The notes below the pieces were generated by a model. The model was not told where the DNA came from, did no database searches, and worked only from the letters and a program-made list of their open reading frames with translations. Below are positions 1 through 8,226 of a DNA stretch of 18,241 nucleotides, one piece after another. Positions within the stretch are counted from its first letter, which is position 1. Each line of letters begins with the position of its first letter. A program made the position numbers and the translations under genes. Origin of the DNA: JBMYXZ01 sp049608925 (lineage in GTDB: Bacteria; Pseudomonadota; Alphaproteobacteria; JAGOMX01); assembly GCA_049608925.1 (NCBI GenBank), contig JBMYXZ010000016.1, positions 1 to 18,241 of the forward strand, given 5' to 3'.

Positions 1-3000
1 CTGCAAAAGAAAGCCCCTAAGGCTGACAAAGAAAACATCCGACATTTTGTAGAAGGTTTCAATGACTTCTCCCGACATGGGGGACTGGCAAAATTATCAG
101 ATGAACTTCTTTCCGATATGATCTGGGATCTCTGGAGTTTTTATCAAACCAGACAACCCAGTGAAGCCAAAGTAGACATTAATGACATCGAAATTGAGCC
201 ACACGAGGGTAGTTCCCGGGTGATAATCAATGTTGTTAACGACAATATGTCTTTTCTTGTGGACTCTCTTACCGGGTATCTTGGGCACATAGGCCTTAGA
301 GCGCGCGTGCTGTTGCGACCCATCTATCGCACCAGACGTGACGAAAACGGGAAGATTACTGAATTTGTTCAGCCGGGTGAGTCTCTTAAGAACTCGCAGC
401 AAGAATCTATTATCCATTGTCACATTACGGATCCCGTATCAAAAGATGTGATGAAGAAACTTAAAAGTGATATTGAGGCAATTCAGAATGATGTAACCCT
501 TGCAAATGCCGACTGGAGCGTCATGCGCACCAAAATCCATGTTGGCATCAAGGACCTTAGGCCAATTCCTGGAATTTTATCGGCTGACCAGGTTGCCGAG
601 GTAATCGACTTTCTGCAATGGATCGACAATGACCATTTTACCTTCCTGGGATATCGCGAATATGATCTTACATCACGTAAGAAATTCTTTGAGGCAACTC
701 CGAAGGAAAATACCGGCCTTGGTATTCTAAGATCCCAGAACAATCAAGATATTGGGGTGTTCTACCACGGTGTTCCTGTCAGCGCATCTACTATGCGCTA
801 TATTTTTAGGACGGACCCCATCGTCGTCACAAAGACAACACGTGTGTCCACCGTTCATCGTGCCGTTCCTATGGACTCTATTACCGTCAAACAATTCGAC
901 GAATCAGGCCGTGTAATTGGCATACGTCAATTTTTAGGACTCTTTACGTCCATGGCATATTCCAGCAGCGCACGCGACATTCCGCTGCTTCGCCGCAAGG
1001 TTCTTCGTGTTGTCGACAAGGCTGGGTTTTCTCCGCAATGGCATGATGGTAAGGGTATTATCCATATCCTAGACTCATTACCTCGTGACGAGCTATTCCA
1101 AGCATCGGAAGATGACCTTCTGGATATCGGTTTGCAAGTGCTGTCTATTCAGGAACGCCCTAGGCTGGCCTTTTTCATTCGCCGCGATCACTTCGAGCGC
1201 TTTTTGTCCTGCATGGTTTACATTCCACGTGATCGCTTTGATTACGAGTTAACTGAACGCATGCGCGACATTCTGGAAGAGGAACTGGGATGTCCTGTTA
1301 AATTAAGCAGCGCGCAATATGGCAATCTGACATTTGCGCGTGCCCATTACATGGCACAGACCTCTGACAAAAATAAAACTGAATATGATGCAAAGAAGAT
1401 CGAAGCAAGACTTGCAAAAGCTGCACATTCATGGCGTGATGGCTTGCGCAATGCTCTTAACGATATATTCGGTGAATGGCAGGGAGCCAAAGTTTATGGC
1501 TCGTACGGTGAAGCATTCAACAAAGGGTATCAAGAGCGCTTTGACGAAGAAGAAGCCGTCACAGATATTCAGTACATCGAAGAAGCATTTACCTTTAACA
1601 ATGTTGGCGTGCGGCTGTACCGCGACCACTCTAAGCATAAAAACATTCTTAAGCTTAAATTGTATCATATCGGCAGTGCTTTACCGCTTTCAGATGTTTT
1701 GCCGCTTCTAAGGAACATGGATCTTAGAATTATTGGCGAGGTCCCCTTTACCGTGAAACCAGCTCATAAAGACGAGACCATCTGGATTCATGACTTCGAA
1801 GCTGAATGCCTGGGTGAATGTCCAGTGAAGCTGGATGACATTCGTGAAAAGTTCATTTCGATGTTCCACCGCGTGTTCTACAATGATGCAGAAAACGATG
1901 GATTTAATCGTTTGGTGCTTAGAACCGGCTTGGATTGGCGTCAGTGCGTGATGTTGCGCTCTTATGGTAAATACCTGAAGCAGATAAAAACACCATTTTC
2001 GCAGTCCTATATGGAAGATACTCTTCTGAAGAACCCGCAAATCACCAATCTAATTGCCGAGTTGTTCGAGACGCGCTTTAACCCTGAAATGGGACAGAAA
2101 GAAAGCAAAAAAGTTGCAAAGATTCAAAAAGAGATCACCAACAAGCTAGAAGCTGTTGAAAATCCTGACGAAGATCGAATTTTACGGCGCTTTACGAACT
2201 TGATCATGGCCACAGTTCGTACAAACTTCTTCCAGAAAGACGAAAACGGCCTGCCAATGGCAACCACCAGTTACAAGTTCGACTCTAGTGTGATCAGTGA
2301 TCTGCCTCCTCCGCGCCCTATGTATGAAATCTTTGTCTACTCGCCAAGATTTGAATCCGTTCACTTGCGTGGTGGTAAAGTCGCTCGTGGTGGTATTCGT
2401 TGGTCAGATAGGCGCGAGGACTTCAGAACCGAAATCTTGGGCCTCGTTAAGGCGCAGATGGTCAAGAACGCTGTTATCGTTCCTCAGGGGTCTAAGGGTG
2501 GCTTTGTCTTGAAGCAGATTAATGAAAATATGACCCGGGAAGAATTCCAAGAAGAAGGCGTCACCTGCTATAAGATGATGATGCGTTCGATGTTAGAGCT
2601 AACGGACAATTTAGTAGGCGGCAAGGTTATACCCCCTAAAGATACCGTCCGTTGGGATGAAGATGACCCCTATTTAGTGGTTGCTGCCGATAAGGGAACT
2701 GCTACATTTTCTGACTTTGCCAATGGCATTTCTGAGGAAAAAGGATTCTGGCTACGCGATGCCTTTGCATCCGGTGGTTCAGCAGGGTATGACCACAAAA
2801 AGATGGGCATAACGGCGCGCGGTGCCTGGGAGTCCGTCTTGCGTCACTTCCGAGAGATGAACATCGATATCGAAGAAGAGTCCATCACAGTCGCAGGTAT
2901 TGGTGACATGGGTGGCGACGTTTTTGGTAACGGAATGCTGTTGAACAGTAAAATGAAAGTCGTGGCAGCCTTTAACCATAAACACATCTTCATTGATCCA

Positions 3001-4794
3001 GACCCTGATCCTACTAAAAGCTTTAAAGAACGCCAGCGCTGTTTTGAAAACCGATTAGGGTGGGATGGCTATAATGAAAAGCTTATCTCAAAAGGCGGTG
3101 GCGTGTTTGAACGTCGGGCAAAAACGATTACATTAAGCGCAGAAGCTAAAAAGCTGTTGGGCATCACCAAAAGCCAGCTGCATCCCAATGAAGTCGTCCA
3201 GCACATACTGATGTCCGAGGTAGACTTATTATGGTTTGGCGGTATTGGCACCTACATTAAATCAAAATTTGAAAGCGACTCTTCAGTCGGTGATCGCGCC
3301 AATGACGCCGTGCGTATTGACGCAAGGCATCTAAAGTGCCGCGTGATTGGGGAAGGTGCGAACCTTGGCATTACCCAACGTGGCCGCATCGAGTTTGCGG
3401 GTATCGGTGGGCATGTAAATACGGATGCTATTGATAACTCAGCCGGTGTGGATTGTTCTGATCATGAAGTGAACATCAAAATTCTTCTAAGTGATGTTAT
3501 TGCCGGCAAAAAACTGTCTCTTAAAAAGCGTAACGAGCTGCTAGAATCGATGACAGACGAAGTAGCATCATTGGTATTGCGCAACAATTATGATCAAAAC
3601 CTCGCCTTATCGTTGATAACTGCTCAAGGCGTCAAGCTTTTGGACCTGCAAGCTAAATTGATGCGCGCATTGGAAAAGAAGGGTGTCTTGGATAGGACAC
3701 TAGAGTATTTGCCAGATGATTCATCGCTAGCAGACTATCAAGCGTCCCAGACGCTTTTGTCACGGCCCGAGCTTTCCGTTATTATCGCATATGCAAAAAA
3801 TGATATTTATGATGAGCTGATTAATTCTGACGTTGCGGAAGATCCGCTCTTGGCACACGAGTTGCCCGCTTATTTCCCAGAACCGATTCAGCAACAATAC
3901 GGCAAATATATTCAAAAGCATCCGCTTCGCAATGAAATTATTGCCACAATTGCTACGAACAAGATTGTGAATCGTATGGGTGGCAGCTTTGTACAAAAAT
4001 GCAAAGAAAAAACCGATAAGTCTTCTGCAGACGTCATTAGAGCATTCTATCTAACCCAGAAAGTCTATAACTTTGATGAACTCTGGCAAGAAATTGATTC
4101 AGTAGGATCAAAAATTGGCCCCCATAATCAAATTCAATGTTTCTTACGTTTGATCTGGCTGAAGAAAAGAATCATATTGTGGATTCTGTCGCACTTTCCT
4201 ACTCCGCTTGATATGAAAGAAGTAACACGATTGTTTGAGCAAGGGGTTAAGAGCCTAGAGCCAAAACTGGATAGCGCCTTGGCAACAGAGACGAAACAAA
4301 AAATCGCGGAAGATACCGAACTATATCGCTCGAAAGGCCTGAGCCAATCATTGGCACGCCAGCTGGCAAGGCTTGAGACGATGGTAGCCTCTGCCGAAAT
4401 TTTCCTTATTGCAAAACAGTTGAATCAACCAGTTGCCAAAATCGCGCCAGTGTTTTTTGCAGTGGGCGCACGATTTGGCTTTGTTCGTTTAAGGGTACTT
4501 ACCCAAAAAGTTACCAGTACATCGGTTTGGCAGCGCTCGGCTATCGGGTTTATGCAGGAAGATCTGTATTCTTATCAGGGATCACTGGCCAAAAAAATCT
4601 GGCAAGATATGCAACAACATAAAGGGGCGAAGAAGTTTGAAGGGGCTGCAATTGTGGAAAATTGGGCCAAAATCAATCCCCGCAATATGGAACGCATCGA
4701 CCATATTCTGGCAGAAAGCCAGCTATTGGAAAATCCAGACCACGCCTTTATGTCTGTTATCTTGCGAGAAATCAGACAGCTTTGTGGGGCTTAG
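1..4794 (+). CDS. gdhB: NAD-specific glutamate dehydrogenase, large (about 180 kDa) type, 5' partial
   Basis: This enzyme oxidises L-glutamate to 2-oxoglutarate and ammonia with NAD+ in the cytoplasm, usually in glutamate catabolism. The frame is open from base 1 (LQKKAPKADKENIRHFVEG...), so the true start lies left of the window and the ATG at 118 is only an internal methionine. There are 1597 residues here; the family usually has about 1600-1650, so only a few tens are missing. Numbering from base 1, the catalytic-core signature GGIRWSDRREDFRTE lies at codons 797-811, followed by lysines in KAQMVKNAVIVP and GSKGGF (817-835). A Rossmann-type stretch GIGDMGGDVFGNGM begins at codon 966, and LWFGGIGTYIKS follows later. 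The first half holds the regulatory ACT-like regions typical of the family. It ends 16 bases before the stop codon of a convergent histidine kinase gene. The family is clear; the gene symbol is by homology. Confidence 0.95.
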   Translation: MQKKAPKADKENIRHFVEGFNDFSRHGGLAKLSDELLSDMIWDLWSFYQTRQPSEAKVDINDIEIEPHEGSSRVIINVVNDNMSFLVDSLTGYLGHIGLRARVLLRPIYRTRRDENGKITEFVQPGESLKNSQQESIIHCHITDPVSKDVMKKLKSDIEAIQNDVTLANADWSVMRTKIHVGIKDLRPIPGILSADQVAEVIDFLQWIDNDHFTFLGYREYDLTSRKKFFEATPKENTGLGILRSQNNQDIGVFYHGVPVSASTMRYIFRTDPIVVTKTTRVSTVHRAVPMDSITVKQFDESGRVIGIRQFLGLFTSMAYSSSARDIPLLRRKVLRVVDKAGFSPQWHDGKGIIHILDSLPRDELFQASEDDLLDIGLQVLSIQERPRLAFFIRRDHFERFLSCMVYIPRDRFDYELTERMRDILEEELGCPVKLSSAQYGNLTFARAHYMAQTSDKNKTEYDAKKIEARLAKAAHSWRDGLRNALNDIFGEWQGAKVYGSYGEAFNKGYQERFDEEEAVTDIQYIEEAFTFNNVGVRLYRDHSKHKNILKLKLYHIGSALPLSDVLPLLRNMDLRIIGEVPFTVKPAHKDETIWIHDFEAECLGECPVKLDDIREKFISMFHRVFYNDAENDGFNRLVLRTGLDWRQCVMLRSYGKYLKQIKTPFSQSYMEDTLLKNPQITNLIAELFETRFNPEMGQKESKKVAKIQKEITNKLEAVENPDEDRILRRFTNLIMATVRTNFFQKDENGLPMATTSYKFDSSVISDLPPPRPMYEIFVYSPRFESVHLRGGKVARGGIRWSDRREDFRTEILGLVKAQMVKNAVIVPQGSKGGFVLKQINENMTREEFQEEGVTCYKMMMRSMLELTDNLVGGKVIPPKDTVRWDEDDPYLVVAADKGTATFSDFANGISEEKGFWLRDAFASGGSAGYDHKKMGITARGAWESVLRHFREMNIDIEEESITVAGIGDMGGDVFGNGMLLNSKMKVVAAFNHKHIFIDPDPDPTKSFKERQRCFENRLGWDGYNEKLISKGGGVFERRAKTITLSAEAKKLLGITKSQLHPNEVVQHILMSEVDLLWFGGIGTYIKSKFESDSSVGDRANDAVRIDARHLKCRVIGEGANLGITQRGRIEFAGIGGHVNTDAIDNSAGVDCSDHEVNIKILLSDVIAGKKLSLKKRNELLESMTDEVASLVLRNNYDQNLALSLITAQGVKLLDLQAKLMRALEKKGVLDRTLEYLPDDSSLADYQASQTLLSRPELSVIIAYAKNDIYDELINSDVAEDPLLAHELPAYFPEPIQQQYGKYIQKHPLRNEIIATIATNKIVNRMGGSFVQKCKEKTDKSSADVIRAFYLTQKVYNFDELWQEIDSVGSKIGPHNQIQCFLRLIWLKKRIILWILSHFPTPLDMKEVTRLFEQGVKSLEPKLDSALATETKQKIAEDTELYRSKGLSQSLARQLARLETMVASAEIFLIAKQLNQPVAKIAPVFFAVGARFGFVRLRVLTQKVTSTSVWQRSAIGFMQEDLYSYQGSLAKKIWQDMQQHKGAKKFEGAAIVENWAKINPRNMERIDHILAESQLLENPDHAFMSVILREIRQLCGA

Positions 4795-4804
4795 AGTAAC
4801 AGAT

Positions 4805-4820
4805 AGCACTTTAAAGCGCT
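4805..4820. terminator. Short palindrome at the glutamate dehydrogenase / kinase convergent junction
   Basis: AGCACTTTAAAGCGCT is a 16-base near-palindrome. It can fold as a 6-bp stem (one G-U pair) with a TTAA loop. It lies between the two convergent stop codons and includes the stop codon of the kinase gene. No clear T-tract follows on either strand, so it is at best a weak bidirectional terminator. Confidence 0.2.
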
Positions 4821-6025
4821 TTGGGTACCGTAAAGTAAAACGTACTGCCTGAATTTTCTCCTTCGGATTCAACCCAAATGCGCCCGCCCATACATTTGAC
4901 AATATTTTGACATAATGCCAGGCCAAGCCCTGTGCCTTCATACTCGCTTTTGGCATGCAGCCGCTTAAATGGCTCGAAAATACGCTGCAAAAATCTTGGC
5001 TTGATCCCAATACCGTTGTCGCTGATGGAAAATATCCATTCTTTTTGGGTTTCTTTAATCCCAATATGAATGCAAGGAGCTTGTCCAGTGGGCTGATATT
5101 TCATGGCATTACCAATCAAATTTTGCAATAAACATGAAAATTTGACCTCGTTCACTAGGATTTCTGGCAAAGGATCATTTGTTATGTGCGCTCCAACTGA
5201 ATCGATTTGCAGCGCCAATATTAGTTTGGCAGAATTTAGAACACTTTCTGCCTGAATGCTGGTCACATTATCATTGCTGAAATTATCAATTTTGGCAAAG
5301 TTCAATAGCTCTTCAATCAGATTTTGCATGGACTCAAGAGAGGTGTCTATATTATCAATGAAGCGCCCCCCGGCTTCCCCAATTTCTTCGCTATAACAGC
5401 TTTTGACAAGGCTAGAAAAGTGACGTGCATTTCTAAGAGGGGCCTGCAGATCATGCGCAGCCGTATGAGCAAATTTGTCCAAGTTTAAGTTTGCGTCAGT
5501 CAGTCGATCGATTAATTTTTCTTGTTCAGCTTGTTTGCGCCTCAGCTCAAGCAGGCTGACAACATGGGATGCCAATAACTTCAAAGCTTTGGCCTGAGAG
5601 TCGGCTAACGTCCTGGGCTTTCTGTCAATTGCGCACAGTGTCCCTAGGCTTACACCGCTTGAGGTTGTCAAAGGCTGACCAGCATAAAAGCGAATATGCG
5701 GGGCACCTGTCACCAGACCATTTTCCTTGAATCTTGGGTCTTCTGCCGCATCTTCTACAATGAATGTATTGTCTTGATCCAAAATCGCATGCGCGCAAAA
5801 TGCTAAATCTCGATGGGTTTCTTCTGCCTCCAGGCCAACTCTGGACTTAAACCACTGTCTGTCTTTGTCAACAATGCTGACCAGAGCAATCGGGCAATCA
5901 CAGATGATACTGAGCATTTCTGTGATGTTGTCGTATTCTTTCTCTGGCAGCGTATCAAGTATGTTGTAGAGATTCAGCTCCTGCAGGCGCAAATTTTCAT
6001 CTCTTGGCAGCGCAGCTGCGGGCAT
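4811..6025 (-). CDS. Soluble GAF-domain sensor histidine kinase
   Basis: This 404-residue protein has no membrane segment. A GAF domain spans about 20-160 and is of the type common at the N terminus of orphan bacterial kinases (LPEKEYDNIT... CAHAIL... LGTLCAID). A short helical linker follows. The dimerisation/phosphoacceptor helix has FAHTAAHDLQAPLRN, with the predicted phosphorylated His at 191. The ATPase domain shows the N box (LIGNAMKY, Asn306), the G1 box (DNGIGI, 336-341), an F box (IFEPFKRLH) and the G2 box (GTGLGLALCQNIV, from 364). No receiver domain or response-regulator gene is visible nearby, so it is an orphan within this window. The start is well supported: GGAGG (complement of 6031-6035) sits 5 bases before the ATG. 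The signal it senses cannot be read from the sequence. It follows the methyltransferase-like gene on the same strand after 62 bases that contain a possible terminator and promoter. Confidence 0.93.
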   Translation of the reverse strand: MPAAALPRDENLRLQELNLYNILDTLPEKEYDNITEMLSIICDCPIALVSIVDKDRQWFKSRVGLEAEETHRDLAFCAHAILDQDNTFIVEDAAEDPRFKENGLVTGAPHIRFYAGQPLTTSSGVSLGTLCAIDRKPRTLADSQAKALKLLASHVVSLLELRRKQAEQEKLIDRLTDANLNLDKFAHTAAHDLQAPLRNARHFSSLVKSCYSEEIGEAGGRFIDNIDTSLESMQNLIEELLNFAKIDNFSNDNVTSIQAESVLNSAKLILALQIDSVGAHITNDPLPEILVNEVKFSCLLQNLIGNAMKYQPTGQAPCIHIGIKETQKEWIFSISDNGIGIKPRFLQRIFEPFKRLHAKSEYEGTGLGLALCQNIVKCMGGRIWVESEGENSGSTFYFTVPKAL

Positions 6026-6056
6026 AAAAGCCTCCCGGGCAAATTCTATTCCAACA

Positions 6057-6062
6057 AGTATA
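6057..6062 (-). promoter_or_regulatory. Possible -10 element for the histidine kinase gene
   Basis: On the minus strand TATACT lies about 32 bases before the kinase start and downstream of a putative terminator. It matches the -10 consensus in five of six positions. No good -35 element is seen at 17 bases, so this is a weak call; it would give a leader of roughly 25 bases containing the strong GGAGG ribosome site. Confidence 0.22.
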
Positions 6063-6077
6063 TCATGAAGTTATACC

Positions 6078-6103
6078 AAAAAAACAGCTACTTCCAGCCG
6101 CTT
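6078..6103 (-). terminator. Putative Rho-independent terminator after the NDUFAF5-like gene
   Basis: Read on the minus strand, AAGCGGCT, a GGAAGT loop and AGCTGTTT can form an 8-bp stem with two G-U pairs. The run of seven T is partly used in the stem. The hairpin spans the stop codon (6088-6090) of the methyltransferase-like gene. If real, it would uncouple the downstream kinase gene from the ydcH-led unit, fully or in part. The stem is only moderately stable by eye. Confidence 0.4.
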
Positions 6104-6798
6104 AAGAATATCAGCTCAAAAGTTGCTGTCAGCCTATTATTATCCGTATTATAAAGCTGTTGGTATTTTTCTTCCGCTAGGTGAAACAATTTTTTGGGTG
6201 AAAAGCTTTTCACCCTCTCGGCCAAAATATTGCCCTCACCCATCGCACGCAGGTCCTGCATTAAATCCCCGGCAGAAGAATAGGTAACGGACACTTGTTG
6301 GCGATCACTAACGGGGTCCTTAAACCCTGGCTGCGATAAAATGCCCGAAGCAGAAGCCAGATCCATCATGGGGTGAATGCGCGGTGATACAGCCCCTGAA
6401 AGCTCGGTCTCGGCAGCAATAAAACAATGGCGCAGCTCAGCTAAAGTTTCGCCGCCTAGGAAGGTGCTTAAGAATAATCCCTCTTCCTGCAGCAACGCGT
6501 GATTAACGGCTACGCGAGCGGGAACATCATTCTGTCGGTGGTATTCCATGTTGGAGATTATAAGATCATAAGTCGTATCCGGGGAAAGCTCGAAAGCAAT
6601 CGTCGAGGAGTTATCTGCCTGGATCTTACTGGCAATATATTCCTGCTGCCGGCCCAATACTGCGATTTGGGAAAAAGATTTTTTTATTAACTGCAAGCGC
6701 TCCAGCAACATGTCTGCTGATTTTTTGTGCAGAAAGTCAGCGCCAGGCCTTGCGGTGGACCGGTTGTGTATCACAGGGCTGGGATCAAACAGGTCCAT
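6088..6798 (-). CDS. NDUFAF5-like SAM-dependent methyltransferase-fold protein, compact and degenerate
   Basis: The 236 residues match the alphaproteobacterial relatives of NDUFAF5, the mitochondrial complex I assembly factor reported to hydroxylate an arginine of NDUFS7. Recognisable blocks are ADFLHKKSADMLLERL near the N terminus, a DLIISN...HRQNDVPARV segment, LFLSTFLGGETLAELRHCF, then SGAVSPRIHPMMDLASASGIL, DLMQDLRAMGEGNILAERVK and the terminal ATFELIFLSGWK. Family members are usually about 280-310 aa. Here the region that should hold the glycine-rich SAM motif reads IAVLGRQQEYIASKI with no GxGxG, the segment before DLIISN is short, and the usual C-terminal tail is missing. A role in complex I maturation is inferred from homology only. 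It starts 3 bases after the ydcH stop codon without an obvious ribosome site, suggesting translational coupling. Confidence 0.8.
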   Translation of the reverse strand: MDLFDPSPVIHNRSTARPGADFLHKKSADMLLERLQLIKKSFSQIAVLGRQQEYIASKIQADNSSTIAFELSPDTTYDLIISNMEYHRQNDVPARVAVNHALLQEEGLFLSTFLGGETLAELRHCFIAAETELSGAVSPRIHPMMDLASASGILSQPGFKDPVSDRQQVSVTYSSAGDLMQDLRAMGEGNILAERVKSFSPKKLFHLAEEKYQQLYNTDNNRLTATFELIFLSGWK

Positions 6799-6801
6799 GT
6801 G

Positions 6802-7005
6802 TCAGGCTATAATATCTGGGAAAAGTTCCATTTCAATTTTGGTGATGCGGTCTTTAAGTCGCAGCTTATGCTTTTTCAAACGCTGCAGCTCGATATGATC
6901 TACCACAGATTCAGAAGCCAGCCTTGTAACACGCTCGTCAAGCAGTGTGTGCTCTTCTTTCAAGCGCTCTAACAGCTTTACTAGTTCTTCGTGATCCATC
7001 ATCAT
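6802..7005 (-). CDS. YdcH/DUF465 family small coiled-coil protein
   Basis: This 67-residue, highly charged, helical protein has the family pattern: LKEEHTLLDERVTRL in the first half, then ELQRLKKHKLRLKDRITKIE and the terminal PDI. Two heptad-rich helices predict a short coiled-coil hairpin. YdcH-like proteins are common in proteobacteria but have no settled biochemical role. The reading frame opens with three consecutive ATG codons, so the exact start within these three is uncertain; the nearest GGAG (complement of 7022-7025) is rather far upstream. It leads a minus-strand unit with the NDUFAF5-like gene 3 bases downstream, and is transcribed divergently from the phosphofructokinase gene across a CRP-like palindrome. 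Confidence 0.85.
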   Translation of the reverse strand: MMMDHEELVKLLERLKEEHTLLDERVTRLASESVVDHIELQRLKKHKLRLKDRITKIEMELFPDIIA

Positions 7006-7042
7006 AGGGCGTTACCAGACACTCCTTTATTTTCTCCGAGAG

Positions 7043-7048
7043 CTTATA
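7043..7048 (-). promoter_or_regulatory. Possible -10 element of the ydcH promoter
   Basis: TATAAG on the minus strand matches TATAAT in five of six positions. Fifteen bases upstream lies TTGTGA, which is one arm of the CRP-like palindrome, so the palindrome would overlap the -35 region. Such a site would fit repression, or activation from an overlapping position; the sequence alone does not decide. Confidence 0.3.
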
Positions 7049-7050
7049 CT

Positions 7051-7070
7051 ATTGTGATTTAATTCACAAT
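7051..7070. promoter_or_regulatory. CRP-type palindromic operator between ydcH and pfk
   Basis: ATTGTGA (7051-7057), the spacer TTTAAT and TCACAAT (7064-7070) form perfect 7-bp arms. The core TGTGA-N6-TCACA is exactly the half-site and spacing known for E. coli CRP and related CRP/FNR-family regulators. Its place in the middle of a divergent promoter region, beside a glycolytic gene, makes a real operator likely. No CRP-family gene lies in the window. Confidence 0.6.
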
Positions 7071-7114
7071 CAAATAATGATAGTTTACTGGTAACGATTT
7101 AAATCTTGAGAGTT

Positions 7115-8197
7115 ATGACAAAGCGTATTGGTATCCTTACAAGCGGCGGAGATTGCGCCGGGTTAAATGCAGTTATTCGTGGCGTGGTCTATCGCGCCAT
7201 CCAAGGCTATGGCTGGGAAGTCATCGGCATCAAACAAGGCACACATGGACTGATTAGTCGCCCCGTGAACTATCAAAAGCTCGAGCTGGACCAGTTTGAC
7301 GGTAATGTCCTGCGCATGGGCGGCACGATTCTGGGCACCACAAACAAGGGCGACCCTTTTGCGTTTCCAATGCCTGATGGCACCCTAAAGGATATGTCAG
7401 ACGAAATCATCGCAGGCGCCAAAGAAATTGGCCTGGACGCTCTTATCGGCGTTGGTGGCGACGGCAGCTTGGAAGTCCTGTCTAAACTGGTCAAAAAAGG
7501 CGATATCCCCTTTATCGGAATCCCCAAAACCATTGATAACGATATTGGCATCACTGAACGCTCCATTGGCTTTAGCACGGCGGTAGAAGTAGCCACGGAA
7601 GCTCTTGACCGCCTGCAGCCTACAGCAGCCAGCCATGATCGCGTTATGATTCTAGAGGTCATGGGACGCGATGCTGGGCATATTGCTATCGAAGCTGGAA
7701 TCGCAGGCGGAGCAGACGTTGTGCTGGTTCCTGAAATTCCCTATAAGCTGGAAAATATCCGCAAAAAAGTACAAAGCCTCTTTGATCGAGGCCGCAATTT
7801 TGCCTTGGTCGTTGTTGCAGAAGCTACAAAAACTGAATCAGGAGAACCTGTCACAGCCAACAAGGACGGCGAGCGTTATCGCTATGGCGGCATTGGCCAC
7901 TATCTAGCTGACAAAATCGCTGACATTACTGGTGCCGATACAAGGTGCACAGTTCTAGGACATGTCCAACGCGGCGGCCAGCCTGATGCCAATGATCGCG
8001 TCCTTGCCTCGGCACTTGGCGTTCATGCGGTTGACCTGATTGCAGAAAACAAATTCGACCGCATGGTTGCTTGGCAGAAGCGCAATGTAACAGATGTACC
8101 ATTGGCAGAAGCTGTGGCAACGTATCAAGCCGTTGATCCAAATGGCGTTATGGTCAGGACGGCTCGTGGACTGGGGATATGCTTAGGAGATGGGTAG
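7115..8197 (+). CDS. pfkA: 6-phosphofructokinase, group III type
   Basis: It phosphorylates fructose 6-phosphate to fructose 1,6-bisphosphate in glycolysis. Numbering from the ATG at 7115 (360 aa), the phosphoryl-donor loop is SGGDCAGLN (10-18), followed by GVGGDGS (112-118), PKTIDND (137-143) with catalytic Asp141, MGRDAGHIA (183-191) and GHVQRGGQP (282-290). Gly117 aligns with E. coli Gly104, the residue linked to ATP use, where PPi enzymes have Asp. Lys138 replaces E. coli Gly124 and is shared with PPi-dependent and mixed group III enzymes. ATP use is therefore the better guess, though not certain. A TTG at 7106 would add three residues; I prefer the ATG because the protein then begins MTKRIGILTSGG as in the family. 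mscL follows after 29 bases with no terminator seen, suggesting one transcript. Confidence 0.93.
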   Translation: MTKRIGILTSGGDCAGLNAVIRGVVYRAIQGYGWEVIGIKQGTHGLISRPVNYQKLELDQFDGNVLRMGGTILGTTNKGDPFAFPMPDGTLKDMSDEIIAGAKEIGLDALIGVGGDGSLEVLSKLVKKGDIPFIGIPKTIDNDIGITERSIGFSTAVEVATEALDRLQPTAASHDRVMILEVMGRDAGHIAIEAGIAGGADVVLVPEIPYKLENIRKKVQSLFDRGRNFALVVVAEATKTESGEPVTANKDGERYRYGGIGHYLADKIADITGADTRCTVLGHVQRGGQPDANDRVLASALGVHAVDLIAENKFDRMVAWQKRNVTDVPLAEAVATYQAVDPNGVMVRTARGLGICLGDG

Positions 8198-8226
8198 GAA
8201 ACCCTAAATTAAAGGTACTGTTATTT

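Larger units (their letters stand above)
7010..7096. repeat. 9-bp inverted repeat framing the ydcH-pfk intergenic region
   Basis: CGTTACCAG at 7010-7018 and its exact reverse complement CTGGTAACG at 7088-7096 are the two arms, 69 bases apart. Because they face opposite ways, both divergent transcripts would carry CTGGTAACG in the sense direction shortly before their start codons. This could be an operator pair, a shared leader element or chance. Confidence 0.5.

Noticed and set aside
118..4794. Glutamate dehydrogenase starting at the ATG at 118
   Set aside because: The frame is open to base 1 and the codons before 118 read as family-like N-terminal sequence, so the gene is cut by the window edge.
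8179..8226. mscL start overlapping the pfk end
   Set aside because: The extra 16 residues are unlike MscL N termini, and the ATG at 8227 has a ribosome site at a workable distance.
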